64,000 bases of DNA, from positions 496,001 through 560,000 of the forward strand of contig NZ_CP098514.1 of the NCBI RefSeq assembly GCF_023703775.1, in the 5' to 3' direction. The position numbers and the translations under genes were made by a program. The DNA is from Haloplanus sp. GDY1 (lineage in GTDB: Archaea > Halobacteriota > Halobacteria > Halobacteriales > Haloferacaceae). Position 1 is the first letter of the stretch, and each line of letters begins with the position of its first letter. The notes beneath the pieces are model-generated. The model was not told where the DNA came from and searched no databases. It was given only the letters and a program-made list of their open reading frames with translations. This document shows, one piece after another, positions 52,630 to 60,313 of the stretch.

Positions 52630-52833
52630 TCACCCGGGCGCGCCGCCGCCGCCCCCGGCGTACATCCGGCCGACCTCCTCCAGGTCGCTCGACCCGCAGT
52701 CCTCACACGTCGCCGACTCCGGCTCGTCGTTGGTCGTGAACGTCGTCTCGCACTCCTGGCACTCGTAATCGTAGAGTACGGTCTCCTCCTCGTCGGGAGC
52801 CAGCAGGTCTTTCACCTTGTCCATGAGACTCAT
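52630..52833 (-). CDS. FmdB-like zinc-ribbon small protein (67 aa)
   Basis: A short acidic protein with a zinc ribbon, YECQECETTFTT followed by TCEDCGSS, at about residues 23-50, and a Gly-rich tail (GGGGGAPG). The YxCxxC start and layout resemble the FmdB/CxxC zinc-ribbon family of small regulators. The first 18 residues form an amphipathic helix (LMDKVKDLLAP). It is convergent with the gene at 51403-52629 (no gap). Its role is unknown. Confidence 0.72.
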   Translation of the reverse strand: MSLMDKVKDLLAPDEEETVLYDYECQECETTFTTNDEPESATCEDCGSSDLEEVGRMYAGGGGGAPG

Positions 52834-52888
52834 ACGCTACCACCACCCACACGTTATCGGTTGTCGTTCATAATTGTTCGTGTTTCCG

Positions 52889-53509
52889 TCAGTTCCGGCC
52901 CAGGTCCAGGGTCGATCCCTGCTCCACCAGCACCCCGCGTTCGACCGCGGTCTCCAGGATCCGCTCGCACTGGGGTTCGGACACGTCGTACGCGCCCGTC
53001 ACCAGGCCGGTCAGTTCGGCCCGCTCCATCGGGAACTCGCGGTTCTGGAGGAGGCGGAGCACCTTGTAGTACTCTTCCGGCACGTCGTCGGCCGTCGCCG
53101 TCGAGTCGTCGGCCGACGCCGACTCGTCCTCCGCCTCGTGGGCCGCCGCGGCGTCCCCCTCGGGCGTCGACGCCTCGTCCGCCCCGTCGTCGGCCGACGC
53201 CTCGTCCGCGGTTCCCTCGGCCGTCCCCTCGGCGGACGACGGCGCGTCGTTGTCGGCCGATCCCACCTCCGACTCGAAGGTGACCTCCTGGTGGGACGGT
53301 GGCCCGGGGTCGGCGTCGTCCGTCCCGGCGTCCGAGTCGGCCGCGCGGGCCAGCGGTTCGATCACGCGCCGGAGCTTCTCGTGACAGGTCGAACACAGCA
53401 CCGCCGACCGCCCGCCCGCGGCCGAGTCGAGGCGCTCCGGCACCACCTCGTACTCCCGGAGCGAGTCGCCGACGGCGCCACAGAAGTAACAGGACCGCAA
53501 CTGTGCCAT
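52889..53509 (-). CDS. Zinc-finger/HTH-like protein with disordered acidic linker
   Basis: A 206-residue protein in three parts. Residues 1-50 have Cys pairs CYFCGAV and CSTCHEKL that could bind zinc. Residues 55-135 are a low-complexity linker of Ala, Asp, Glu and Ser. Residues 138-206 look like a winged-helix fold (YKVLRLLQNREFPMERAELTG). The family is not recognised; the arrangement suggests a nucleic-acid-binding regulator. The MAQLRSCYFCG start at 53509 is close to the first Cys pair. It lies 55 nt upstream of the FmdB-like gene on the same strand. Confidence 0.6.
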   Translation of the reverse strand: MAQLRSCYFCGAVGDSLREYEVVPERLDSAAGGRSAVLCSTCHEKLRRVIEPLARAADSDAGTDDADPGPPSHQEVTFESEVGSADNDAPSSAEGTAEGTADEASADDGADEASTPEGDAAAAHEAEDESASADDSTATADDVPEEYYKVLRLLQNREFPMERAELTGLVTGAYDVSEPQCERILETAVERGVLVEQGSTLDLGRN

Positions 53510-53657
53510 ACCGACACCTTCCGCAGGCGCGTGCTAAGTGTTTCCCCTTCGGCACCCGCTGAAGTGATGTGGCTCCTTCGACGCCCGCCGGACGATGTGA
53601 CCGTTCGTAGTCAGAACCGCTCTATCTGTCGACGTACCTCCTCGAAACTCACGAAAA

Positions 53658-53666
53658 TATTTAATT
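53658..53666 (+). promoter_or_regulatory. TATA-like box of rubrerythrin-like small gene
   Basis: TATTTAATT is centred about 31 nt upstream of the ATG at 53693 and stands out in an AT-rich patch. It supports the short downstream gene as a real, leaderless or near-leaderless unit. Confidence 0.5.
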
Positions 53667-53692
53667 AGGAACGGTACGTTGGGGGGCACGTC

Positions 53693-53806
53693 ATGGCACG
53701 CTACGTCTGTCCGGGCTGTGATCGGGAACTCGAAGCGGGCCCGTTTCGGATGACCTGTCCGACCTGTGGCGGACGGCTGGTCAACTATCGGCGGTCCCGG
53801 TCCTGA
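53693..53806 (+). CDS. Rubrerythrin-like zinc-finger micro-protein (37 aa)
   Basis: The product begins MARYVCPGCDRELEAG and continues with a second knuckle CPTCGG, ending in an Arg-rich tail (VNYRRSRS). Two CPxC(G/D) knuckles 16-17 residues apart define a single zinc-binding rubredoxin-like fold; comparable short proteins are called rubrerythrin-like in haloarchaeal genomes. The TATA-like box upstream supports expression. It is followed by a long palindrome. Its function is unknown. Confidence 0.72.
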   Translation: MARYVCPGCDRELEAGPFRMTCPTCGGRLVNYRRSRS

Positions 53807-53832
53807 CGGGTGGCGTAGCGTCCTCCGGCGTC

Positions 53833-53914
53833 ATACGGTTTATTGTAAGTCAGTATCGGTGGTTCGCCGAGACGATCCGACGAACCACCGGTAACCAGTT
53901 ACAATAAACCGTAT
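53833..53914. repeat. 82-bp imperfect palindrome between convergent genes
   Basis: Two 34-nt arms (53833-53866 and 53881-53914) flank a 14-nt loop. The outer 16 bases pair perfectly (ATACGGTTTATTGTAA), the inner 10 pair perfectly (CGGTGGTTCG), and six mismatches lie between. The outer part is AT-rich in a GC-rich genome. The right arm ends on the first base of the stop codon of the downstream regulator gene. It could be a bidirectional terminator between the convergent genes or a small mobile hairpin element. Confidence 0.75.
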
Positions 53915-54708
53915 CAGCGCGCGAGGTCGTCGGGGTCGACCGGGTCGGCCGCCTCCCAGTAGTCGTCGAACGTCTCCGTCGCCCAGGCGCGAACGGTCGG
54001 GTCGTCGGTGTCGACCGACGCCTGTAACACCCCGTTCGCGTCCCGGAGGAGCATGTGAACCACGTCGTCGGCGACGGTCACCGCCAGTGGAATCTCGCCG
54101 TCCCGGACCCGAACCGTCGCGTCCGGTGCCCCGAGCAGGGAGTCGAGTCGGCGCCGCAGTCCGGCGTCGTCGGCGACGGCGTCCAGGGCGCTCCGGGAGA
54201 ACACCCCCTCGAACGTCATCTCGCCGTCGCTCACCCGCTCTTCGATCACCGTGAGGCTCCCCTCGTTGAACGCGTGGGAGAACACCCGCACGTCCTCGGC
54301 CGTTCGGAGGAACTCGAGCACCCGCGTGACCGGCGCGTTCGGTTTCGTCCCGCTCGGGACGGTGATCGTCGCGTCCTCGAATCGCCGCAGGTCGAAGCCC
54401 AGCGCGTCGGTCGGCAGGTAGCGGACGATGGGTCGGAGGTCCCCCTCGATCTCCACGATCTCCAGCAGGTCGAGGAAGCCGTCCGCGACGAGTTCACCCG
54501 TCGCGGTGGCGACGTACCCCCCGTCGCTCCGGCGGATCCACGAGCGCTCCTCGAAGTCCCGGAGGATGCGCCCGAGCGTCGCCTGCGAGGCCCCCGTCGC
54601 CACCGCCAGGTCCGTCCGGGTGTGTCGCTCGTCGGCGAGACGTCGCAGCACCGCCACCCGGTTGGGCGAGAGCGCGAGGAACTCGATCTCCGACAGTGCC
54701 GACTCCAT
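53914..54708 (-). CDS. HTH transcriptional regulator with FilR1-type middle domain
   Basis: A 264-residue regulator. Residues 10-75 form a winged helix-turn-helix (LSPNRVAVLRRLADERHTRTDLAV, then ASQATLGRILRDFEERSWI). Residues about 85-255 resemble the C-terminal sensor domain seen in FilR1/DUF1724-type archaeal regulators (DATITVPSGTKPNAPVTRVLEFLR, VIEERVSDGEMTFEGVF). A Shine-Dalgarno-like GGAGGAG lies about 8 nt before the ATG at 54708, so this transcript probably has a leader. It is divergent from the EamA transporter gene and may control it; that is inference from position. Confidence 0.75.
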   Translation of the reverse strand: MESALSEIEFLALSPNRVAVLRRLADERHTRTDLAVATGASQATLGRILRDFEERSWIRRSDGGYVATATGELVADGFLDLLEIVEIEGDLRPIVRYLPTDALGFDLRRFEDATITVPSGTKPNAPVTRVLEFLRTAEDVRVFSHAFNEGSLTVIEERVSDGEMTFEGVFSRSALDAVADDAGLRRRLDSLLGAPDATVRVRDGEIPLAVTVADDVVHMLLRDANGVLQASVDTDDPTVRAWATETFDDYWEAADPVDPDDLAR

Positions 54709-54811
54709 GGTCGCACTCCTCCCCGACGCGACAAACCACTTTCGACCCGTGAAACCCTTGCACGCCGCGACACCATCGAGCGGACTGTGTCCCTTTCTTG
54801 CTATGAAATAT

Positions 54812-54831
54812 TTTACGAATTAAATTATACG
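54812..54831. promoter_or_regulatory. AT-rich promoter region between regulator and EamA transporter genes
   Basis: A 20-nt AT-rich stretch (including AATTAAATTATA) sits between the divergent genes. On the plus strand its distance (about 27 nt) predicts a start near 54850-54855, at the ATG of the 23-codon reading frame. On the minus strand it could also serve the regulator gene. Confidence 0.45.
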
Positions 54832-54854
54832 TGAGCGCCACGTAGGGGGAGTCG

Positions 54855-54926
54855 ATGAGTCATCTATCACGGATCTCGACCTGCGGAACGGACGGCAAAC
54901 CGATCTTCGACGGGGTCGCGGAGTGA
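54855..54926 (+). CDS. Possible 23-aa leader peptide upstream of EamA transporter
   Basis: Reads MSHLSRISTCGTDGKPIFDG then VAE and stop. Its TGA overlaps the GTG start of the transporter gene (GTGA), giving the geometry of translational coupling. The AT-rich promoter about 25-30 nt upstream places the transcript start at this ATG, so a leaderless mRNA would be translated here first. It may be a control peptide, or the overlap may be chance. No family is recognised. Confidence 0.4.
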   Translation: MSHLSRISTCGTDGKPIFDGVAE

Positions 54927-55906
54927 GCGAGGCGGATCGCCGCTCGCTCGCCGCGTTCGCGGTTGCGGGCCTGCTGTTCGGCGGCACCTTCGTCGCGGTG
55001 AAGGCCGGACTCGCGTACTTCCCGCCCCTGCTGTTCGTCGCCCTCCGATTCGACGTCGCGGCGGTCGCGCTGCTCGGCTACGCGGCGCTCACGGCGGATC
55101 GGGAGGACCTGCTCCCCCGGACGTGGCGCGACGCGGCCGGCATCCTCGCGACCGGCGTGTTCGCCATCGGCCTCACGAACGCCCTCCTGTTCGTGGGACA
55201 GCAACACACCACGAGCGCCGTCGCGGCCATCGTGTTCAGCCTGAACCCCATCCTGACGCCGCTGTTCGCGTCGCTCCTGCTGGCCGACGAGCGCCTCTCG
55301 CTCCGGGGAGTCGCCGGCATGGCGCTGGGGTTCGTCGGCGTCGCCCTCGTCGTCAACCCCGACCCCGCGACCCTGATGACGGGCGGGGTCGGCAAGGCCA
55401 TCCTCTTTGCCGGTGCGGTCCTCGGCGCCCTCGGGAGCGTCCTCATCAGGTGGTCCGGCGGCGGCCTGCCGAGCACGGTTCGCACCGCCTGGGGGCTCCC
55501 CTTCGCGGCGCTCAGCTGTCACCTGTTCAGCCTGTGGGCCGGCGAGTCGCCCGGATCGATCACCTGGGCGCCCGAGGCCGTCGCCGCGCTCGCGTACGTC
55601 GGCGTGCTCGCCGGCGCCGTGGCCTACATCGCCTACTTCGGCCTGCTCGACGCCGCGGGCGCCATCCGGGCGAACCTCGTGTTCTACCTGGTTCCCGTCG
55701 TCGCCGCGGTCGGCGGGTGGGCGCTCCTCGGCGAGCACATCTCGACGTTCGCGGTCGTCGGCTTCCTGACCATCTTCGCCGGGTTCGCGGTGATCGGGAG
55801 CGAGTCGGTCGACCTCCCGACGCTCCGGCGGCGGGTCGCCGACCGGACGCCCGACCGGATCGACGCCCCGCCCGCGGAGGAGCCCCGCGGATTCGAGGCG
55901 GACTGA
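54923..55906 (+). CDS. EamA/DMT-family transporter
   Basis: A 327-residue drug/metabolite transporter with ten hydrophobic helices in two EamA repeats. The first starts about residue 10 (FAVAGLLFGGTFVAVKAGL) and the second about 155 (ILFAGAVLGALGSVLIRWSGGG); the typical VVAAVGGWALLGEHIS segment closes the second repeat. The C-terminus has an Arg/acidic tail. Substrate unknown (metabolite or amino acid export). GTG start at 54923 is the start implied by repeat conservation. Divergent from the HTH regulator. Confidence 0.83.
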   Translation: MSEADRRSLAAFAVAGLLFGGTFVAVKAGLAYFPPLLFVALRFDVAAVALLGYAALTADREDLLPRTWRDAAGILATGVFAIGLTNALLFVGQQHTTSAVAAIVFSLNPILTPLFASLLLADERLSLRGVAGMALGFVGVALVVNPDPATLMTGGVGKAILFAGAVLGALGSVLIRWSGGGLPSTVRTAWGLPFAALSCHLFSLWAGESPGSITWAPEAVAALAYVGVLAGAVAYIAYFGLLDAAGAIRANLVFYLVPVVAAVGGWALLGEHISTFAVVGFLTIFAGFAVIGSESVDLPTLRRRVADRTPDRIDAPPAEEPRGFEAD

Positions 55907-55934
55907 CCGCCCCGGGCCACGACCCGCGAGCGGT

Positions 55935-58484
55935 TCACTCGCGCCACCGCCGGACGGCGGCCGCGACGACGAGATAGCCCGGGAGGGCGACCCCGAGCGC
56001 CGTCGCGATAACCCCCCAGTCGCCGGCGGCGAGCGGTACCGTCCCGAAGTACCGGTTGAGCGGCGTGTACAGCACCGCCAGTTGGAGCGCCAGCGACGAC
56101 CCGACCGCGGCCAGCAGCCACGGGTTCGAGAGCGTCGGAGTGTCCCGCACCCAGCGGATGACGTACAGTTTCTCGAACTCCAGGGCGACGAAGCCGGTGA
56201 ACACCATCGTCATCGCGTACGGCGTGACGGCGGGGGCGCCGTCGAGCGCGTGGAACAGCACGCCGAGCATCACGGCGGTGGAGACGGCGCCCGCCCCGGC
56301 CATCAGGCCGAGGGTGCCGCGGTCGACGATCCCCCGCGCCGGATCGCGGGGCGCCCGCTCCATCACGTCGCCGCTCCGGGGGTCCGCGCCGAGCGTCAGC
56401 GCCGGGACCCCGTCGGTCAGCAGGTTGATCCACAGCAACTGCACCGCCGGGAGGACGAGGTAGCCATAGAGGGAGGCGAGCAGGACGATGGCGACTTCGG
56501 CCACGTTCGCCGAGAGTAGGTAGGCGACGAACTTCCAGACGTTGTCGAAGATGGCGCGTCCCCGCTCGATGGCCCGCGTGATCGTCGCGTAGTTGTCGTC
56601 GAGCAACACCACGTCGCTCGCCGACCGCGCCACGTCGGTCCCGCGGTTCCCCATCGCGACGCCCACGTCGGCGCTCTTCAGTGCCGGGGCGTCGTTGACG
56701 CCGTCGCCCGTCATCGCGACGACGTGGCCGTTCCGCTTCAGCGCCCGCAGGATCCGTACCTTGTGTTCGGGGGAGGTGCGGGCGAACACGTCGGCCGTCT
56801 CGACGCGCGCCTCCAGTTCCGTCTCGCCGAGCCGTTCGACTTCGCTCCCCTCGACGACTTCGGTTCCGATGCCGAGCGATTCGGCGATGGCCGCGGCGGT
56901 GTGGGCGTTGTCGCCGGTGACCATCTTCACCTCGATGCCCGCACGCGTCGTCGCCGCGATGGCCTCGGCCACCTCCTCGCGGGGCGGATCGATCAGCCCC
57001 ACGAGCCCCACGACGACGAGTTCCTCGCCCTCTAGCTCGTCGGGGGAGTCGGTGTAGCCGACCGCCAGCACCCGGAGGGCGTCGTCGGCGAACGCCCGGA
57101 CGCGTTCGCGGACGCGCTCGGCCGCCGCGTCCGATCGGTCGACCGTCCCGTCGGCCGACAGCACGCCCGACGCCTTCGAGAGGACCACCTCCGGCGCACC
57201 CTTGACGTAGGCGACGTCGTCGTGGACGGTGCCCATCCACTTGCGCTCCGAGGAGAAGGGCACCTCGTCGGTGCGTGGCCGTCGCTCCCGGAGCGCCGCG
57301 ACGTCGATGCCGTGATCCGTGGCCGCCTCGACGAGGGCCCGCTCGGTCGGTTCGCCGTCGTCCAGCGTGGCGTCGTTACAGAGCGCCCCCGCCCGCAGGA
57401 GGAGGTCGAGTCGGTCCGACGCCCCGTCGCCGTCGAGATGGAGGACCCGGTCGTCGATCCACGCCCGCCCGACGTGCATCCGCCCCTCGGTGAGCGTCCC
57501 CGTCTTGTCGGTACAGATCACGTCGACGGCGCCGAGGGCCTCGACCGCCGGCAGCCGGCGCACCAGCGCGTTCTCCTCGGCCATGGTGCGCACCCCAAGC
57601 GCGAGCGTCAGGGTCACCACCGCCGGCAACCCCTCCGGGACGGCGGCGACGGCGAGCGACACCGCAGTGAGGCCGGCGTCGAGGAGCGGCGTCCCCCGGA
57701 CCAGCAGGAGCGGAACCAGGAGCGCGGCGAGTCCCACCACTCCGAGGCCCAGGCGCCGACCTAGCCCGTCGAGTTCCCGCTGGAGGGGCGTGCGCGTCCC
57801 CTCGATGGACGCCAGGTCGCGCGCGATGGCGCCCACCTCCGTCTCCATCCCCGTCGCGGTCACGACCGCGACGCCGCTCCCGCGGGTGACGTTCGTCCCC
57901 TTGTAGACCATCCCGCGTCGATCCGCGAGCGGCGTCCCGGCGTCGACGGCTTCCGTCCCCTTCGACACGGGAACGCTCTCCCCGGTCAGCGCCGACTCGT
58001 CGACTCCGAGGTCCGTCTCGTCGAGGAGTCGCGCGTCCGCGGGCACCACGTCGCCGCTGCCGAGTTCCACCACGTCGCCGGGGACGAGTTCCGTCGCCGG
58101 CACCACGACCGACTCGCCGTCGCGTCTGACCGTCGTCGTCGGCGCCGTCAGCTTCCGGAGGGCTTCGAGGCTGCGCTCGGCCCGGTAGTCCTGTGCGAAC
58201 CCGAAGGCGCCGTTGAGCCCGACGATGACGACGATGAGGGCGGCATCGACGGCGTGGCCGACCCACACCGAGAGACCGGCGGCGACCACCAGCACCCAGA
58301 TGAGGACGCTGTCGAACTGCGTCAGCAGGATTCCCGCCCACGTCCGACCGCCCGTGCCCACCACCTCGTTCTCGCCGTGGGCCGCGAGGCGCCGCCGGGC
58401 CTCCCCGGCGGAGAGCCCGCCGGGGTCGGCGTCGAGCGCCGACAGCACCTCCTCGGCCGACCGACTGTGTGGACGTCCGGACAC
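55935..58484 (-). CDS. P-type cation-transporting ATPase (Ca2+-type)
   Basis: An 849-residue P2A-type ATPase. It opens with a cation ATPase N-terminal helix (SAEEVLSALDADPGGLSAGEARRRLAAHG), actuator motif ALTGESVPV, the phosphorylation site in CTDKTGTLTEG, the hinge TGDGVNDAPALKSADVGVAMG, and ion-site helices VAAVPEGLPAV (M4) and NLLTDGVPAL (M6). The PEGLP and NxxTD patterns favour Ca2+ or Mn2+ over K+/Na+. GTG at 58484 is chosen because the sequence further upstream is Arg-rich non-family text. Ten transmembrane helices are expected. Confidence 0.9.
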   Translation of the reverse strand: MSGRPHSRSAEEVLSALDADPGGLSAGEARRRLAAHGENEVVGTGGRTWAGILLTQFDSVLIWVLVVAAGLSVWVGHAVDAALIVVIVGLNGAFGFAQDYRAERSLEALRKLTAPTTTVRRDGESVVVPATELVPGDVVELGSGDVVPADARLLDETDLGVDESALTGESVPVSKGTEAVDAGTPLADRRGMVYKGTNVTRGSGVAVVTATGMETEVGAIARDLASIEGTRTPLQRELDGLGRRLGLGVVGLAALLVPLLLVRGTPLLDAGLTAVSLAVAAVPEGLPAVVTLTLALGVRTMAEENALVRRLPAVEALGAVDVICTDKTGTLTEGRMHVGRAWIDDRVLHLDGDGASDRLDLLLRAGALCNDATLDDGEPTERALVEAATDHGIDVAALRERRPRTDEVPFSSERKWMGTVHDDVAYVKGAPEVVLSKASGVLSADGTVDRSDAAAERVRERVRAFADDALRVLAVGYTDSPDELEGEELVVVGLVGLIDPPREEVAEAIAATTRAGIEVKMVTGDNAHTAAAIAESLGIGTEVVEGSEVERLGETELEARVETADVFARTSPEHKVRILRALKRNGHVVAMTGDGVNDAPALKSADVGVAMGNRGTDVARSASDVVLLDDNYATITRAIERGRAIFDNVWKFVAYLLSANVAEVAIVLLASLYGYLVLPAVQLLWINLLTDGVPALTLGADPRSGDVMERAPRDPARGIVDRGTLGLMAGAGAVSTAVMLGVLFHALDGAPAVTPYAMTMVFTGFVALEFEKLYVIRWVRDTPTLSNPWLLAAVGSSLALQLAVLYTPLNRYFGTVPLAAGDWGVIATALGVALPGYLVVAAAVRRWRE

Positions 58485-58576
58485 GACCCCACGAACAGGC
58501 GCCACCCTAATGGATGTATCCGTTGACACTATCCGCGTCGGCGCGTGACGCCGGAGCGGACGGCCCCAAAACCTAG

Positions 58577-58583
58577 TTTTATT
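58577..58583 (+). promoter_or_regulatory. TATA-like box of uspA-type gene
   Basis: TTTTATT is 25-31 nt upstream of the ATG at 58608. Spacing fits a leaderless transcript. Confidence 0.5.
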
Positions 58584-58607
58584 GTCATTCCTTCCCTCCC
58601 TCGGATC

Positions 58608-59027
58608 ATGTACGAGAGAATCCTCGTCGCCACGGACGGCAGCGCCTCCGCGAACCGGGCGGTCTCCCGGGCCCTCGAACAGGCCGAGGCCAACGGCGCG
58701 ACCCTCCACGCCATCTTCGTCGTGGACACCGGCCGCTACGGCGAACCGGCGCTGAGCAGCACCGAACTCGTCGTCGACTCCATCGAGGACTGGGGACGGA
58801 ACCAGCTCGAGGAGGTGGTCGAACGCGCCGACGGGCTGGGCATCGAGGTCGTGACGCGGTGCTGTCACGGGACTCCCCACGAGGAGATCATCGGGTACGC
58901 GGACGACGTCGACGCGGACGTGGTCGTCCTCGGGTATCAGGGCCAGTCCCACGCCGCCGCCGAACGGATCGGGAGCGTGACCGACCGCGTCGTCCGGAAC
59001 GCCGGGCGGCCCGTCCTCGTCGTCTAG
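58608..59027 (+). CDS. Universal stress protein UspA family
   Basis: A 139-residue single-domain UspA protein. It opens YERILVATDGSASANRAVSRAL, with the first ATP-binding loop, and closes with VVLGYQGQSHAAAERIGSVTDRVVRNAGRPVLVV, where the Gly-rich loop G-x2-G-x9-G(S) pattern is partly changed (GYQGQSHAAAERIGS), keeping the basic ATP-type layout. Such proteins help under stress; their biochemical targets are generally unknown. It is divergent from the P-type ATPase gene. Confidence 0.88.
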   Translation: MYERILVATDGSASANRAVSRALEQAEANGATLHAIFVVDTGRYGEPALSSTELVVDSIEDWGRNQLEEVVERADGLGIEVVTRCCHGTPHEEIIGYADDVDADVVVLGYQGQSHAAAERIGSVTDRVVRNAGRPVLVV

Positions 59028-59151
59028 AGCCCCCCGCGGCGCTCTCGTCGGGTCGTCACCCCGCCTCGGACGTCGCTCCGGTCACGCAGTTCGTCGGCGA
59101 GGGTCGGGTCGCGTCGTCGGGGGTTATACCCCTTCGGGACGTATCCCTCCC

Positions 59152-59580
59152 ATGGAACACGTCGACTACGTCTACACCGTCGGCATGGAGGCGACCGAAC
59201 TCGACGCGCGCCTCCGTACCGGCTCGACCGCCGTCCTCGCGCTCGCCGACGGCGACGACGCCTACGCGGTCCCGCTGCACTACCGCTACGACGGCGACCG
59301 ACTCCTGGTTCGTGTGAGCGATCACGACGGCGACGCCGAGAAGCGCCGCTTCCTCGACGCCACCGACACCGCGACGCTCGTCAGGTACGCCGCCGACGCC
59401 GAGGAGTCCTGGAGCGTCCACGTGCGGGGGCCGGTCCGGGAGTGGACCGACGCCGTCGACGAGGCGACGCTCAACGAGTGGTTCCCGCCCTTCCGCCTGT
59501 TCGACGAGGCCGTCGGGGACGTGTCGTTCTCGCTGTACGAACTGGAGATGGAGACGGTCGTCGGTCGAAAGCGAGTGTAG
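59152..59580 (+). CDS. Pyridoxamine 5'-phosphate oxidase-like (PPOX) family protein
   Basis: A 142-residue split-barrel flavin-type protein. Features are an ALADGDDAYAVPLHYRYDGDRLLVRVS barrel and a middle SWSVHVRGPVREW; the last is the PPOX family's beta-strand pair. Such small proteins bind FMN, F420 or haem; the cofactor here is uncertain. The start MEHVDYVYTVG is close to the TATA-poor upstream region. It precedes tRNA-Thr, which lies on the other strand. Confidence 0.72.
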   Translation: MEHVDYVYTVGMEATELDARLRTGSTAVLALADGDDAYAVPLHYRYDGDRLLVRVSDHDGDAEKRRFLDATDTATLVRYAADAEESWSVHVRGPVREWTDAVDEATLNEWFPPFRLFDEAVGDVSFSLYELEMETVVGRKRV

Positions 59581-59621
59581 GACGGGCGTCGACCCGCGGT
59601 CGGGGACGGTCCCGGATCGGA

Positions 59622-59695
59622 AGCCAGGGGTGGGATTCGAACCCACGAAGTCTCGATTACAAGTCGAGTGCATGAACCGCCCATGCTCCCCTGGC
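59622..59695 (-). tRNA. tRNA-Thr(UGU)
   Basis: Reading the minus strand from 59695: acceptor GCCAGGG pairing with CCCTGGC, D stem GCAT/ATGC, anticodon stem CTCGA/TCGAG around the loop CTTGTAA (anticodon TGT, threonine), variable loop ACTTC, T arm GTGGG-TTCGAAT-CCCAC, and a T discriminator at 59622. CCA is not encoded. The loops are unusual: positions 8 and 14 are both G instead of U8 and A14, although the Levitt pair G15-C48 is present. No integrase or repeated tRNA fragment lies beside it. Confidence 0.93.
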
Positions 59696-59702
59696 GCGTG
59701 AC

Positions 59703-60188
59703 CTAGCGGTCCCCGCGGTAGCGTTTATCGTTTTCGACCTCTCGCTCGAACTCGATCCGGTGGGGGCGGTACCCCCGTCGCTCGTACAGTCGGATGGCGT
59801 CCTCGTTGTCGGCCATCGCCTCCACGGCGACGACGTCCGCCCCCCGGTTCCGCAGGGACGCCTCGGCGGCGTCGAGCAGGCTGGAGCCGACCCCCTCGCC
59901 CCGTCGCTCGGCGACGACGTAGAGGTCGCGGACGACGCCGCGGGTGACGTCCTGGGCCAGCGCCCCGCGTTCGACGCCGTAGCGGACGAACCCCACGACG
60001 TCGTCGGCGTCGCGGGCCACGTCGAGACGGCCGTCGGCCGCGGCCCGGGCCAGCGCCTCCTCGGCCGCCCGGCGACTCGCCTCGCCCCGGAGGTGCGACC
60101 CGTATCGGCGCTGTCCCGCCGCGAGCGCGACCCAGAGGTCGGCGACCGCCGCCGCGTCGCCCGGGGTCGCCGACTCGACCGCGACCAT
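59703..60188 (-). CDS. GNAT-family N-acetyltransferase
   Basis: A 161-residue GNAT protein: an N-terminal strand-helix (SATPGDAAAVADLWVALA), YVVAERRGEGVGSSLLDAAEASLRNRG (acetyl-CoA loop RGEGVG) and the C-terminal motif AIRLYERRGYRPHRIEFE. The acceptor is unknown. Its 3' end lies seven bases from the 5' end of the tRNA-Thr gene on the same strand; the tRNA promoter must then lie within the end of this gene (an AT-rich GATAAACGC occurs about 30 nt before the tRNA). Confidence 0.8.
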   Translation of the reverse strand: MVAVESATPGDAAAVADLWVALAAGQRRYGSHLRGEASRRAAEEALARAAADGRLDVARDADDVVGFVRYGVERGALAQDVTRGVVRDLYVVAERRGEGVGSSLLDAAEASLRNRGADVVAVEAMADNEDAIRLYERRGYRPHRIEFEREVENDKRYRGDR

Positions 60189-60273
60189 GCCCCGGCTAGG
60201 GGAGCCCCCCCGAAGTCAGTTCCGTCCGGACGTTCCGTGGATCGGCCGTCCAGTCGACCGATTGAAAGAAAGG

Positions 60274-60279
60274 TTTATG
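60274..60279 (+). promoter_or_regulatory. TATA-like box of the liv operon
   Basis: TTTATG with an upstream A-rich BRE-like stretch (ATTGAAAGAA) lies 35-40 nt before the ATG at 60314, supporting that start over the in-frame ATG at 60281. Confidence 0.45.
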
Positions 60280-60313
60280 CTTGCGTCACGTTCGCACACA
60301 GCACGAGACTATC

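Noticed and set aside
53567-53668. 33-codon plus-strand frame
   Set aside because: It ends inside the TATA-like box of the small zinc-finger gene, has no SD or TATA of its own, and no recognisable motif.
59622-59695. tRNA-Thr as an integration site of a mobile element
   Set aside because: No integrase, no repeated tRNA 3' fragment and no composition shift were seen around it.
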